Below are positions 8,599 through 17,107 of a stretch of DNA of 64,000 nt, one piece after another. Position 1 is the first letter of the stretch, and each line of letters starts with the position of its first letter. Made by a program: the position numbers and the translations under genes. The notes under the pieces are model-generated. The model did not search any database and was not told the DNA's origin. It worked only from the letters and a program-made list of their open reading frames with translations. This stretch comes from Promicromonospora panici (GTDB lineage Bacteria > Actinomycetota > Actinomycetes > Actinomycetales > Cellulomonadaceae): assembly GCF_900608595.1 (NCBI RefSeq), contig NZ_UWYY01000008.1, positions 186,001 through 250,000 of the forward strand, read 5' to 3'.

Positions 8599-9468
8599 AT
8601 GGCGACTGCCGCCGAGTGGATCTCCGGGGCGCGGCCCCGCACGCTGCCGGCGGCGGCGGCACCGGTGATGGTCGGCACCGGCGCGGCCGCGCAGGTGGAC
8701 GCCTCCGCGTGGCTGCCCGCACTGCTCGCGCTGGGTGTTGCCCTCGCGCTGCAGGTGGGCGTCAACTTCGCCAACGACTACTCGGACGGCGTGCGCGGGA
8801 CCGACCTCGACCGGGTGGGCCCGATGCGGCTCACGGCGTCGGGCGCGGCGGCTCCCGGCGCGGTGAAGCGGGCGGCGTTCGCGGCGTTCGGCGTCGCGAG
8901 CCTGCTGGGCCTGGCGCTGTGCGCAGTGTCGGGCCACTGGTGGCTGATCGCCGTCGGCGCAGTGTGCGTCGCGGCCGCCTGGTACTACACGGGCGGCAAG
9001 CAGCCGTACGGGTACCGGGGTCTCGGCGAGATCGCCGTGTTCGTCTTCTTCGGCCTGGTGGCGGTGCTCGGCACCACGTACACCCAGGCCGACCGCATCA
9101 CGTGGCCCGCGGTGCTCGGCGCGATCGGCGTCGGCCTCATCGCGTGCGCGCTGCTCATGGTGAACAACCTGCGCGACATCCCCACCGACGTGCTGGCCGG
9201 CAAGCGCACCCTGGCCGTGCGGCTCGGCGACCACCGGGCCCGCCGGGCGTACGTCACCATGCTCGGGGTCCCTGTGCTGCTGGCCGCGGTGTGCGCGTTC
9301 TGGGCGCCGTGGTCGCTCGTCGTGCTGCTGCTGCTCGGCCCGGCGACGCTGCTGACCATCCCGGTGCTCGCGGGGGCGCGCGGGAAGCTGCTGATCCCCG
9401 TCCTGGCGGGGACAGGCCTGTACGAGCTGGGCTACGGGCTCCTGCTCTGGTTCGGCCTCTCGCTCTGA
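8599..9468 (+). CDS. menA: 1,4-Dihydroxy-2-naphthoate polyprenyltransferase
   Basis: 289 residues, integral membrane UbiA-family prenyltransferase that attaches the polyprenyl chain to DHNA in menaquinone synthesis. The first Asp-rich motif is NDYSDGVRGTD at about 59-69, with the second region NNLRDIPTD at about 190-198. The N-terminus WISGARPRTLPAA is typical of MenA. There are about eight hydrophobic segments. The start at 8599 has AAAGAAGG upstream. The gap of 85 bp after menE suggests co-transcription. The gene ends 7 nt before a long palindrome and faces the DUF4229 gene. Confidence 0.93.
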   Translation: MATAAEWISGARPRTLPAAAAPVMVGTGAAAQVDASAWLPALLALGVALALQVGVNFANDYSDGVRGTDLDRVGPMRLTASGAAAPGAVKRAAFAAFGVASLLGLALCAVSGHWWLIAVGAVCVAAAWYYTGGKQPYGYRGLGEIAVFVFFGLVAVLGTTYTQADRITWPAVLGAIGVGLIACALLMVNNLRDIPTDVLAGKRTLAVRLGDHRARRAYVTMLGVPVLLAAVCAFWAPWSLVVLLLLGPATLLTIPVLAGARGKLLIPVLAGTGLYELGYGLLLWFGLSL

Positions 9469-9475
9469 CCCCCGA

Positions 9476-9542
9476 TTGGTTGTGGGCGCGATCTTTGCGC
9501 CTAAACCGGGCGAGTATTCGCAACGATCGCGCCCACAGCCAA
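9476..9542. repeat. Family A palindrome, copy A1
   Basis: Outer arms TTGGTTGTGGGCGCGAT and ATCGCGCCCACAGCCAA enclose inner arms TTTGCG/CGCAA and a loop containing CTAAACCGGGCG. It begins 7 nt after the menA stop and ends 14 nt before the stop of the convergent DUF4229 gene. It probably acts as a bidirectional terminator. The same sequence recurs six more times in this window. Confidence 0.9.
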
Positions 9543-9556
9543 AGGCGCCACGGCGG

Positions 9557-9841
9557 CTAGCGGTCGGTGCGGAACTTCTCGTCGAGCTGCGCGTCCTCGT
9601 GGGCCGCGTCGGCGTCGACCTTCGGGAAGACGGCGCGCTCGGCGGCGCGACGTTCCGACCGGCCGGCCATCCACCGCGTCGCGGCGTCCCGCGGCTTGCT
9701 CAGCGTCAGGTACGACACGGCCAGCGCCACCACCACCGCGACGATCGGGAGCAACCAGCCCCGCAGGCCGGCCACGTAGAGCAGGCCGAGGGCCGCGCCG
9801 AACACGGCGAGGCGAAGCAGGGTGTAGATCAAGAGGGGCAC
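9557..9841 (-). CDS. DUF4229 domain membrane protein
   Basis: 94 residues with two N-terminal hydrophobic segments (LIYTLLRLAVFGAALGLLYV and LLPIVAVVVALAVSYLTL), then a charged cytoplasmic tail rich in Arg, Asp and Glu. Length and layout fit DUF4229, a small actinobacterial membrane protein often found next to menA or cytochrome c maturation genes. No function is known. Convergent with menA. Confidence 0.8.
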   Translation of the reverse strand: MPLLIYTLLRLAVFGAALGLLYVAGLRGWLLPIVAVVVALAVSYLTLSKPRDAATRWMAGRSERRAAERAVFPKVDADAAHEDAQLDEKFRTDR

Positions 9842-9935
9842 CTACCCATGGTAGGCCGGGCCTGGGTCACAGCCGGCCACGAAATCACCCGCTCCCTCGG
9901 GTGCCGCGGACGCCTCCCCCGCTAGGCTCCCCCGC

Positions 9936-10379
9936 ATGTTCAAGCTCGTCTTCTTCCTTCTCTACCTCGCGCTCGTCGTCTACGCGCTGGTCGACGTGAT
10001 CCAGGCGGACGAGGAAGACCTCGGCGGCATCCAGAAAGGCTTCTGGATCATCGCCATCGTGTTCCTCCCGCTGGCGGGTTCCATCGCGTGGATCGTGGTG
10101 AGCAACGGCGCCCGACGCCGCCGGGCGAGCTCCGGCGGACAGGTGACCGGATTCCCGGCGAGCCAGCCGGCGCCCGCCCAGTACTCCCGGCGCGTCCGCT
10201 CCTGGGAGCAGGAGGACGCTCCCGTGGCGCCCGAGGACGACCCCGAGTTCATCTGGCTGATGGAGCAGGCGAAGCGCAAGCGCGAGCGAGAGGCCCGCGA
10301 GGGAGCCGGGCGCACCGAGGACGCCGGTCCTGAAGGCTATGACGAGCGGCAACGCGGCGAAGGTCACGCCGAAGGCTGA
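9936..10379 (+). CDS. PLDc_N-type small membrane protein (first of a tandem pair)
   Basis: 147 residues. Two transmembrane segments (VFFLLYLALVVYALVDVI and FWIIAIVFLPLAGSIAWIVV) flank the acidic loop QADEEDLGG, the hallmark of the phospholipase D N-terminal domain family PLDc_N. No HKD phospholipase motif follows. The C-terminus is a charged tail with DDPEFIWLMEQAKRKRERE. Similar in layout and in the tail motif to the next gene (DDPEFLWRLEQEKRKRERE), so the two arose by duplication. Role unknown. Confidence 0.82.
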   Translation: MFKLVFFLLYLALVVYALVDVIQADEEDLGGIQKGFWIIAIVFLPLAGSIAWIVVSNGARRRRASSGGQVTGFPASQPAPAQYSRRVRSWEQEDAPVAPEDDPEFIWLMEQAKRKREREAREGAGRTEDAGPEGYDERQRGEGHAEG

Positions 10380-10412
10380 CGTATATCCGCCAACCCGCCG
10401 TAGGCTGGAAGC

Positions 10413-10811
10413 ATGTTCCTGCGTGTGATCGTCCCGCTGTTCATCGTCGGGCTCACGGTGTATGCCCTGGCCGACGTCTGGGGTACCGAAGAGGACGAAC
10501 GCGGCGGCCTGCCCCGATGGCTCTGGGTGATCCTGATCGTGTTCCTGCCCCTCCTGGGCTCCATCTCGTGGATCATCGTGCGCACCACCGCCCGCCGTTC
10601 CGGCGCCGGCCCGGCATCAGGTCCCGGCACCGGTGGCAGCCGCCCGACCCCGCCCCCGCGCGTCGGCCCGGGCCCGCGTCGCCCGTCCGGTCCCGCCGCC
10701 CCTGACGACGACCCCGAGTTCCTGTGGCGCCTGGAGCAGGAGAAGCGCAAGCGCGAGCGGGAGACCCGCAGCCGCCGGGACGCCAAGGACGACGACGCCG
10801 AGAACAACTGA
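10413..10811 (+). CDS. PLDc_N-type small membrane protein (second of a tandem pair)
   Basis: 132 residues, paralogue of the gene 33 bp upstream. It has the same two-helix hairpin with acidic loop (GTEEDERGG), a Pro/Gly-rich linker, and the conserved tail DDPEFLWRLEQEKRKRERE. There is no catalytic HKD motif. The start ATG at 10413 is followed directly by the first membrane segment. It stops 3 nt before the family A palindrome that separates it from the convergent ccsB. Confidence 0.82.
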   Translation: MFLRVIVPLFIVGLTVYALADVWGTEEDERGGLPRWLWVILIVFLPLLGSISWIIVRTTARRSGAGPASGPGTGGSRPTPPPRVGPGPRRPSGPAAPDDDPEFLWRLEQEKRKRERETRSRRDAKDDDAENN

Positions 10812-10814
10812 CAC

Positions 10815-10883
10815 CTTGGTTGCGAGCGTGACCGTTGCGACTACGTGCCCGTTTTAGGCGCAACTATCGCGCTCACAACCAAG
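10815..10883. repeat. Family A palindrome, copy A2
   Basis: Arms CTTGGTTGCGAGCG and CGCTCACAACCAAG with an interior TACGTGCCCGTTTTAGGCGC. It is the most diverged copy (GCGAGCGTGACC in place of GTGGGCGTGATC), with compensating changes on part of the opposite arm. It begins 3 nt after the upstream stop and ends 26 nt before the convergent ccsB stop. Probable bidirectional terminator. Confidence 0.88.
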
Positions 10884-10909
10884 TCGCCCTTGGCGCGGTC
10901 TGAGCGCAC

Positions 10910-11896
10910 TCACAGGCCCGAGTAGGAGTGCTTCCCGTTGAAGATCAGGTTCACGCCGGTGAAGTTGAACAGCACGCAGGCGTAACCGGCCACGACGAAC
11001 CACGCCGCGCGGGTCCCGGACCAGCCGCGCGTGGTGCGCGCGTGCAGGTAGGCCGCGTAGACCACCCAGACGATGAAGCTCCAGACCTCCTTGGGGTCCC
11101 AGCCCCAGTAGCGACCCCAGGCGTCCTCGGCCCAGATCGCGCCGCCGATCAGCGTGAACGTCCAGAGCACGAACGCGACGGAGTTCAGCCGGAACGAGAG
11201 CGACTCCAGGGCGGACGGCGCCGGCGTGTGGTCGAGCCAGCCCCAGCGCCTGCTGCCCAGCAGCACGGAGCCGTTGTCCCGGCCGTCCCGCAGGAGCTGC
11301 AGCACCGACGTCACGAACGCGACGGTGAAGATGCCGGTCGCGGCGATGGCGACGCCCACGTGGATCACGAGCCAGTACTTCTGCAGCGCGGGCTGCACAC
11401 CCATGGCCTCGACGAAGAACCTGGTCTGCGCCAGCACGAGGAACAGCACGCCGAGACCCGCCACGAAGGCGCCGAGGAAGCGCACGTCGCGCCGGGTGTT
11501 GACACCCACGAACACCGCGACGGCGACGAAGGTGCCGACCAGCGCGAACTCGTACATGTTGGCCCAGGGGGTGCGGCCGGCGGCGACGCCGCGCAGCACG
11601 ATCGCGACGAAGAGCAGCATGACGGCCAGCCACGTCACGGACATCCCGATCCCGGCGAGCTTTCGGTTCACCGGTCCTGGCGCGGTCGCTCCGGCGTCCG
11701 GCCCGTACGGCGAGACCGGCTCGTCGACGGGCGCCCCGGCGCCGACCGCCACCTTCGCCCGGTCCCTGGCCGCGTCCCGCGCGTCGACCTTCGCGCCCGA
11801 CAGGCGCGACAGGTCCACCGCGAACGCGACGAGCGCGACGGCGAGTGCGGTCGCGGCGCCCCAGACGAGCAGCACACTCAGGTTTGCCAGCTCCAT
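10910..11896 (-). CDS. ccsB: Cytochrome c biogenesis protein CcsB (ResC/CcsA type)
   Basis: 328 residues, polytopic membrane protein of the system II cytochrome c heme lyase. The tryptophan-rich WWD-like heme-handling signature appears as GRYWGWDPKEVWSF near residue 260, and conserved His residues lie in neighbouring helices (VIHVGVAI, AYLHARTT). It is the last gene of the histidine phosphatase-resA-ccdA-resB-ccsB operon, starting 2 nt after the resB stop. With ResB it should export heme and attach it to apocytochrome c CXXCH motifs outside the membrane. Confidence 0.93.
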   Translation of the reverse strand: MELANLSVLLVWGAATALAVALVAFAVDLSRLSGAKVDARDAARDRAKVAVGAGAPVDEPVSPYGPDAGATAPGPVNRKLAGIGMSVTWLAVMLLFVAIVLRGVAAGRTPWANMYEFALVGTFVAVAVFVGVNTRRDVRFLGAFVAGLGVLFLVLAQTRFFVEAMGVQPALQKYWLVIHVGVAIAATGIFTVAFVTSVLQLLRDGRDNGSVLLGSRRWGWLDHTPAPSALESLSFRLNSVAFVLWTFTLIGGAIWAEDAWGRYWGWDPKEVWSFIVWVVYAAYLHARTTRGWSGTRAAWFVVAGYACVLFNFTGVNLIFNGKHSYSGL

Positions 11897-11898
11897 GT

Positions 11899-13701
11899 TC
11901 AGTCCTTTTCCGATCTGGTCTCGACAGGCTCGACCACCGAGTCGGGCGTGACCACCGATGTCTCGGCGGGTGCGTCCGCCGCTTCTGGCTGCTGCACTTC
12001 CCCGGGCACCGCCGCCAGTGCGCGGTCCACCTCGGCCTGCAGGCCGGCGTCGTCCCCGCGGGCGAGCCCTGCGATCTCGACCACCGTAGCCCCATCCTGC
12101 CCGGCGTACGCCCGCGCCCAGACGCGGCGCCGCGGCGTGAAGAGCGAGACGGTGAGCCCACCGAGCGCGAGCAGCGCGAACACCAGCACGAAGGTGAGCG
12201 ACGGGTCGTGCCGCAGGTCGAGCGCCACGTAGCGCGGCAGCTCGTCGCCAAGGGTCAGCGTGCCGAGCCCGTCCGGCAGCTCCACGGTCTCGCCGGGCCG
12301 CGCCAGCACCTTGACGCGGTCGCCGTTCTCGTCGAGAGCGGGGGTGAGCGACGCCGTGTCGAGCTCGTACACGTTCTGCGGGGAGCCGTCGTCGAGCCCC
12401 AGGTCGCCCGTGTACACCTCGAGCACGAGCAGCGGGTCGACGGGCTGCGGGAACGCCGAACGGGCGGACCCGTCGGCCTCGACCTCGGCCGTCGGCAGGA
12501 AGTAGCCCACGAACCCGATCTGGTCGAGCCCCGGCGACACGTCGGGCACCTTCACCACGCCGCGGGACGTGTACATCGTGTCCTGCGGGATGAACGTGAC
12601 GCGCCCGGCGAAGGCGACCTCGCCCTCGGCGTCGCGCACCGTGATGTCCGGCGCGAAGCCGTTGCCCTGCAGGTAGACCTTGGCGCCGTCGACGACGATC
12701 GGGTGGTTCACCTTGATTTGCTCCGGCCGCTGCTCGCCGGAGGGCTCGGTCACGGTCACGTGCGCCGTGAAGTCGCGCGCCTGCGCGAAGGCCACGGTGT
12801 CGCTGGCGAACTCCGACTCGAACCGGTCGAGCGTCATGGAGAACGGCACCAGCGACTCGGGCCGGAACCAGGACCCCTTCTCGAAGGTGTCGTAGTCCAC
12901 GACGGCGTTCGCGAACCCGCGGCCCTCGGTGACGATCGCCTGGCCGCGGTAGTGCAGGAGCTGCCCCGTCGCCACGGAGACCAGCAGCCCCACCAGGGCC
13001 AGGTGGAACACCAGGTTCCCTGTCTCGCGCAGGTAGCCGCGCTCGGCGCTCACGGTGGCGGACGCCGGCCGCTTTCCGCGCGCGGCTTCCTCACCCCGGT
13101 CCACGCGGAACGTGGGCAGCCAGGAGATCTTGCCGCGCAGGCGGGCGGCGACGGCGTCGGCCACCTGCTCGGGCGAGGCGTCGGTGGTCGCCGAGGCCTT
13201 GGCCGGGAACCGGTTGAACCGGGACGGCACGCGAGGCGGGCGGCCGCGCAGCGCGCGGTAGTGCGCCGCCGACCGCGGCAGGATGCAGCCCACCAGCGAC
13301 ACGAACAGCAGGATGTAGATCGCGGAGAACCAGACCGACGAGTAGACGTCGAAGAACCCGGCCTTGTCGAGCCACTCCCCCGCCGTCGGGTGGTCGGCGA
13401 GGTACTCGATGACGCCGGCCGCGTCCTGGTTGCGCTGCGGCAGCACCGACCCGGGCACCGCCGCGACGGCGAGCAGCATGAGCAGCATGAGCGCCACGCG
13501 CATCGAGGTGAGTTGGCGCCACATCCAGCGAAGCGTTCCCACCAGCCCCAGCGCGGGAGCGCTGGGGCGGTCCGGCTTCTGCTGCTTGTCGCCGGACCTC
13601 TCGTCCGACGACGGGGCGCCCTGCGCCGGCTCGCCCTGCGTGAACTCGTCGGCGATGCCCTCGGGGACGTAGGTACCTTCCCTGCTCGTACGACCGGCCA
13701 T
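11899..13701 (-). CDS. resB: Cytochrome c biogenesis protein ResB
   Basis: 600 residues. Membrane helices occur at about 75-95 (ALMLLMLLAVAAVPGSVLP), 130-150 (IYILLFVSLVGCILPRSAAHY), 225-245 and near the C-terminus (LTFVLVFALLALGGLTVSLF), with a large extracytoplasmic domain between the third and fourth. This is the Ccs1/ResB layout. The start ATG at 13701 overlaps the ccdA stop as TGATG, indicating translational coupling. The C-terminal tail past the last helix is long and Glu/Ala-rich, ending VVEPVETRSEKD. Partner of CcsB in heme ligation. Confidence 0.92.
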   Translation of the reverse strand: MAGRTSREGTYVPEGIADEFTQGEPAQGAPSSDERSGDKQQKPDRPSAPALGLVGTLRWMWRQLTSMRVALMLLMLLAVAAVPGSVLPQRNQDAAGVIEYLADHPTAGEWLDKAGFFDVYSSVWFSAIYILLFVSLVGCILPRSAAHYRALRGRPPRVPSRFNRFPAKASATTDASPEQVADAVAARLRGKISWLPTFRVDRGEEAARGKRPASATVSAERGYLRETGNLVFHLALVGLLVSVATGQLLHYRGQAIVTEGRGFANAVVDYDTFEKGSWFRPESLVPFSMTLDRFESEFASDTVAFAQARDFTAHVTVTEPSGEQRPEQIKVNHPIVVDGAKVYLQGNGFAPDITVRDAEGEVAFAGRVTFIPQDTMYTSRGVVKVPDVSPGLDQIGFVGYFLPTAEVEADGSARSAFPQPVDPLLVLEVYTGDLGLDDGSPQNVYELDTASLTPALDENGDRVKVLARPGETVELPDGLGTLTLGDELPRYVALDLRHDPSLTFVLVFALLALGGLTVSLFTPRRRVWARAYAGQDGATVVEIAGLARGDDAGLQAEVDRALAAVPGEVQQPEAADAPAETSVVTPDSVVEPVETRSEKD

Positions 13702-14510
13702 CAGATCACCGTCTCGAATCCGCCGATCCAGAGCTGCATGGCCCCGGTGATCCGCGACCACAGCCCCGTGACCAGCAGCAGCCCGACCAGCACCAGCAGC
13801 CCGCCGCCGAGCCGTAGCGCCGCGAGGCGGTGCCGGCGCAGGAAGTCCATCATCCGCTCGGAGCTCCCCAGCCCGAGGGCGACCAGCAGGAACGGCACGC
13901 CCAGGCCTATGCAGTAGGCGACGCCGAGCAGTGCGCCACGGCTGGCGGACGCCTCGTCGATCGCGAGCACCTGCACGGCGCCGAGGGTGGGACCGATGCA
14001 GGGCGTCCAGCCCAGGCCGAACACGACACCGAGCAGCGGGGCGCCCCACAGACCGGCGCGGGGCGTCAGGTGGAACCGCGCCTCCCGCTGCAGGAACGGG
14101 ACCGCGCCGAGGAAGCCGAGGCCGAGCAGGATCACCACGGCGCCGAGCACGCGGGTGATGACGTCCTCCCACTGCACCAGGTACGTCCCGAGGCTGCCGA
14201 ACGCCGCCCCGAAGGAGACGAACACGGCGGTGAAGCCGAGCACGAACAGCGCGACGCCCCCGACGACGCGGGAGCGGGCGGGCCTGACGCGCGTCTTCAC
14301 GGCACCGGCCTCGGCTGTCGCGTTCATGGAGGCCGCGGCCATGCCGCTCACGTAGCCGATGTACCCCGGCACGAGCGGCAGCACGCACGGCGAGGCGAAC
14401 GACACGAGGCCCGCCAGCATCGCCACGGGCACCGCCAGCAGCAGGGACCCGCTGAACGCCGTGCTCGCGAGCCCGTCACCGACGGCGGTCGCGACAGTGC
14501 CGGAAAGCAT
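13701..14510 (-). CDS. ccdA: Cytochrome c biogenesis protein CcdA (DsbD transmembrane domain family)
   Basis: 269 residues with about six membrane helices. The two conserved redox cysteines are in FASPCVLPLVPGY (about residue 40) and GLGWTPCIGPTLG (about residue 160), the standard CcdA/DsbD motifs. It moves electrons from cytoplasmic thioredoxin to ResA outside the membrane. The start at 14510 overlaps the resA stop (TGATG). Confidence 0.94.
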   Translation of the reverse strand: MLSGTVATAVGDGLASTAFSGSLLLAVPVAMLAGLVSFASPCVLPLVPGYIGYVSGMAAASMNATAEAGAVKTRVRPARSRVVGGVALFVLGFTAVFVSFGAAFGSLGTYLVQWEDVITRVLGAVVILLGLGFLGAVPFLQREARFHLTPRAGLWGAPLLGVVFGLGWTPCIGPTLGAVQVLAIDEASASRGALLGVAYCIGLGVPFLLVALGLGSSERMMDFLRRHRLAALRLGGGLLVLVGLLLVTGLWSRITGAMQLWIGGFETVI

Positions 14511-15106
14511 CAGGCGGCCTCCGCCAGGGCCTCGTCGATCAGGGCCTCGAGCGTGGAGCCCTCCACCTGGCCGATGACCCGCGCGGCCACGTTGCCCTCC
14601 TGGTCCAGCACCACTGTGGACGGCACGGCCTGCAGCGGCACGACGCCGGACAGGCCCGCGATCACGGCGCCGCTGCGGTCCTCGATGCTCGGGTAGGGCA
14701 CCTCGAAGGTGCGCTGGAACGCCTGGGCGGCACCGGCGTCGTCCTCGGTGTTGATGCCCAGGAACCGCACGCCGTCCTTCGACTCGGCGAGGTCCACGAG
14801 GTCGGGCGCCTCGGCGCGGCACGGCGCGCACGAGGCGTACCAGGTGTTCACGACGATCACGTCACCCGCCCAGTCGGCGCTGTCGACCTCGTTGCCCTCG
14901 AAGTCGGTGCCCACGATCGCCACGGGACCCTTGCGCTCGCCGACGTCGTACGTCTGCACGGACCCGTCCCCCGAGACGTACCCCTGCCCGACGACGTCAC
15001 CGGCGCCGGACTCCTCCGGCGTGCACGCCGCGAGCGCCGCCACCAGGCCCACGACGATGCCGACGGCCACTACCCACTGCACGACCTTGAAGGTCTTTCC
15101 TCGCAT
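14510..15106 (-). CDS. resA: ResA/TlpA-type thioredoxin lipoprotein
   Basis: 198 residues. N-terminal membrane segment with a lipobox-like LAAC (Cys about 28), so probably a lipoprotein facing outward. The thioredoxin fold carries the active site WYASCAPCRAEAPD, and VPSTVVLDQEG provides the cis-Pro region. It reduces the heme-binding cysteines of apocytochrome c using electrons from CcdA. The start at 15106 overlaps the stop of the histidine phosphatase gene (TGATG). Confidence 0.93.
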   Translation of the reverse strand: MRGKTFKVVQWVVAVGIVVGLVAALAACTPEESGAGDVVGQGYVSGDGSVQTYDVGERKGPVAIVGTDFEGNEVDSADWAGDVIVVNTWYASCAPCRAEAPDLVDLAESKDGVRFLGINTEDDAGAAQAFQRTFEVPYPSIEDRSGAVIAGLSGVVPLQAVPSTVVLDQEGNVAARVIGQVEGSTLEALIDEALAEAA

Positions 15107-15750
15107 CACGCGCCGGCAACCTTGCTCGCGCCGGGGTAGAGCTCCGCGGCGGGCTCCGTGTAGTGCAGGCCTACGAAGCGGTCGTCCTCGAAGTGCAGGG
15201 ACGTCAGGGAGGCCAGGTTGCACTGGCGGTTGCGGGGGTCGTGCCAGAGCTGGCCGCCCTCGAACGACCGGCGGGTGAGCCACACCGGGAGCTGGTGGCT
15301 GACCAGCACGATCTCGTGGCCCTCGGCGGCCTTGCGCGCGTCCTCGACGGCGCTGCGCATGCGCTCGACCTGCCGCGTGTACGGCTCGCCCCACGACGGG
15401 CGGAACGGGTTCCACATGTAGGGCCAGTTCCGCGGGCTCTTGAGGGCGCCGCCGCCGTTGCCGACGGACAGGCCCTCGAACCGGTTGCCGGCCTCGATGA
15501 TGCGGTCGTCGGTGGCCAGCTCCAGGCCGAAGCCCTGGGCCACGGGGGCGGCCGTCTCCTGCGCGCGCTGCAGCGGGGAGGCCACCACCCGGGTCACGTC
15601 GTGACCGGTGCTGGTGAGGTGCTCGGCGACGATCTTCGCCATCGCCTGGCCACGGTCGGAGAGGCCGTAACCGGGCAGCCGGCCGTACAGGACACCGTCG
15701 GGGTTGTACACCTCGCCGTGACGTAGCAGGTGAACCGTCGTGGAAACCAT
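15106..15750 (-). CDS. Histidine phosphatase superfamily protein
   Basis: 214 residues. The catalytic LLRHGEVYNPDG (His about 10) is at the N-terminus, followed by SPLQRAQETAAP and a second catalytic His in VLVSHQLPVW. This is the phosphoglycerate mutase-like branch. It is the first gene of the cytochrome c maturation operon and is commonly found in that place in actinobacteria. The natural substrate is unknown. The start ATG is at 15750. Confidence 0.9.
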   Translation of the reverse strand: MVSTTVHLLRHGEVYNPDGVLYGRLPGYGLSDRGQAMAKIVAEHLTSTGHDVTRVVASPLQRAQETAAPVAQGFGLELATDDRIIEAGNRFEGLSVGNGGGALKSPRNWPYMWNPFRPSWGEPYTRQVERMRSAVEDARKAAEGHEIVLVSHQLPVWLTRRSFEGGQLWHDPRNRQCNLASLTSLHFEDDRFVGLHYTEPAAELYPGASKVAGA

Positions 15751-15829
15751 GGCGCCCAGTCTCGCACCCGACCCTGGGTGCCTGTGACCTCCTGGGTGTG
15801 TGGATTACGTCATGATGCCCTTGCGGAGG

Positions 15830-16342
15830 TCAGTCGCAGAGGGTCGACAGGCCTTCCTCCGTACCGCCTGCGGCCTTCGAGGACTCGGCGACCTTGGCCA
15901 TGACCCGGCCCAGCATCTCGAACTCCTCCGGCTCCAGCGCGTCCACCATGATCCGGCGCACCGCCGCGACGTGGCCCGGCGCCGCGACCTCCAGGGCCGT
16001 GCGGCCGGCGTCGGTCATGGTGCAGTTCACCCCGCGCCGGTCGCCCTCGGCCGCGCGGCGTTCGACGAGCCCGCGCGCCTCCATCCGCGCCACGGTGTGC
16101 GTGAGCCGGCTGCGCGACAGCACCAGACCGTCGGCGAGCGTCGACATCCGCATCGTGAACTCGGGCGCCTCCGAGAGCTGGACCAGCAGGCTGTACTCCC
16201 CGAGGGAGAGTTCGAGGGTGCGGTCGTGGACGGCGCTGAGCGCCTCCACGAAGCGCGCGGTGCCCTCGAGGTAGTGCCGCCAGGAGCCCTGTTGCTCCTC
16301 GGTCAGCCAGAGGTCCTGTTCCTCGACCGTCTGTGCCGTCAT
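15830..16342 (-). CDS. MarR-family transcriptional regulator
   Basis: 170 residues from the ATG at 16342; a GTG nine bases upstream is an alternative. It is a winged helix-turn-helix of MarR type: YSLLVQLSEAPEFTMRMSTL, then recognition region LVLSRSRLTHTVARMEARGL and wing RRAAEGDRRGVNCTMTDAGR. It is divergent from yceI. The shared 132-bp region contains a perfect 7-bp inverted repeat that is probably its operator, so autoregulation and control of yceI are likely. Confidence 0.9.
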   Translation of the reverse strand: MTAQTVEEQDLWLTEEQQGSWRHYLEGTARFVEALSAVHDRTLELSLGEYSLLVQLSEAPEFTMRMSTLADGLVLSRSRLTHTVARMEARGLVERRAAEGDRRGVNCTMTDAGRTALEVAAPGHVAAVRRIMVDALEPEEFEMLGRVMAKVAESSKAAGGTEEGLSTLCD

Positions 16343-16418
16343 GCCGCCCACCGCCTTCGTCCTCGCCGAGCCTCTAGGAATACGTTAGTGGACCCGTTAT
16401 GTTGGACTCCATCGTGAG

Positions 16419-16436
16419 TAGTTGATCGCTCAACTA
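16419..16436. promoter_or_regulatory. MarR-type operator TAGTTGA-TCGC-TCAACTA
   Basis: Perfect 7-bp arms separated by 4 bp, with the TTGA...TCAA pattern of SlyA/MarR sites. It lies between the divergent marR and yceI genes, 38 bp before the yceI start and 76 bp before the marR start. Confidence 0.75.
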
Positions 16437-16474
16437 TCCACCCAAATCGCCACATCAACAAGGAGTCCTCCCTC

Positions 16475-17026
16475 ATGGCCACCCCGCTCCCCGCCGGCCT
16501 CACCGCCGGCACGTACGACATCGACCCCTCGCACACCGCTGCTTCGTTCTCGGTCCGCCACGCGGGCATCGCGAAGGTGCGCGGCAGCATCGCCGTCACC
16601 TCGGGCACCATCACGGTCGGCGAGGACCTCGAGTCGTCGAGCGTCACCGCAGAGCTGGACGCGGCCTCGGTCAGCACGGGCGACGCCGGCCGCGACGGCC
16701 ACCTGAAGAGCGCCGACTTCTGGCACGCGGACGAGAAGCCGACCTGGACCTTCTCCTCCACCGACATCCGGGCCGACGGCGACGACTACGTCATCTCCGG
16801 TGACCTGACGATCAACGGCATCACCAAGGGCGTCGAGCTGGAGACCGAGTTCACCGGTACTGCCAAGGACCCCTTCGGCAACGACCGCGCCGGCTTCGAG
16901 GCCAACCTGGAGGTCAACCGCAAGGACTTCGGCCTGACCTGGAACGCCACGCTGGAGACCGGCGGCTTCCTGGTGGGCGACAAGGTCAAGATCACGCTGG
17001 ACGTCAGCGCCATCGCCAAGGGCTGA
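16475..17026 (+). CDS. yceI: YceI family lipid/isoprenoid-binding protein
   Basis: 183 residues. The YceI barrel is recognisable by GTYDIDPSHTAASFSVRH, GRDGHLKSADFW, DLTINGITKGVELE and DFGLTWNATLETGG. There is no signal peptide, unlike E. coli YceI, so it is cytoplasmic as in most actinobacteria. The fold binds long-chain polyisoprenoids; the ligand here is not known. AAGGAG lies upstream (caacaaggagtcctccctc). Controlled by the divergent MarR gene by inference. Confidence 0.92.
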   Translation: MATPLPAGLTAGTYDIDPSHTAASFSVRHAGIAKVRGSIAVTSGTITVGEDLESSSVTAELDAASVSTGDAGRDGHLKSADFWHADEKPTWTFSSTDIRADGDDYVISGDLTINGITKGVELETEFTGTAKDPFGNDRAGFEANLEVNRKDFGLTWNATLETGGFLVGDKVKITLDVSAIAKG

Positions 17027-17034
17027 GAGAAGCG

Positions 17035-17083
17035 GCAGAGTGCCTGAGTACCTGTGCGGCGCACAGGTACTCAGGCACTCTGC
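17035..17083. terminator. 23-bp perfect hairpin between convergent yceI and mmuM
   Basis: GCAGAGTGCCTGAGTACCTG... and its exact reverse complement (arms 17035-17057 and 17061-17083) surround a 3-base loop GGC. It begins 8 nt after the yceI stop and ends 24 nt before the mmuM stop. Its sequence is unrelated to families A and B. Probable bidirectional terminator. Confidence 0.85.
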
Positions 17084-17107
17084 TGTGTTCCGGACCCGCT
17101 CCAAGCA

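Noticed and set aside
9476..9542. Family A elements as short protein-coding genes
   Set aside because: Both strands give short similar frames (for example RNDHAHN) only because the DNA repeats; there is no ribosome binding site or codon bias.
11899..14388. An 829-codon version of ResB starting at 14388
   Set aside because: The extra 229 codons overlap ccdA in another frame; the TGATG junction at 13701 marks the true start.
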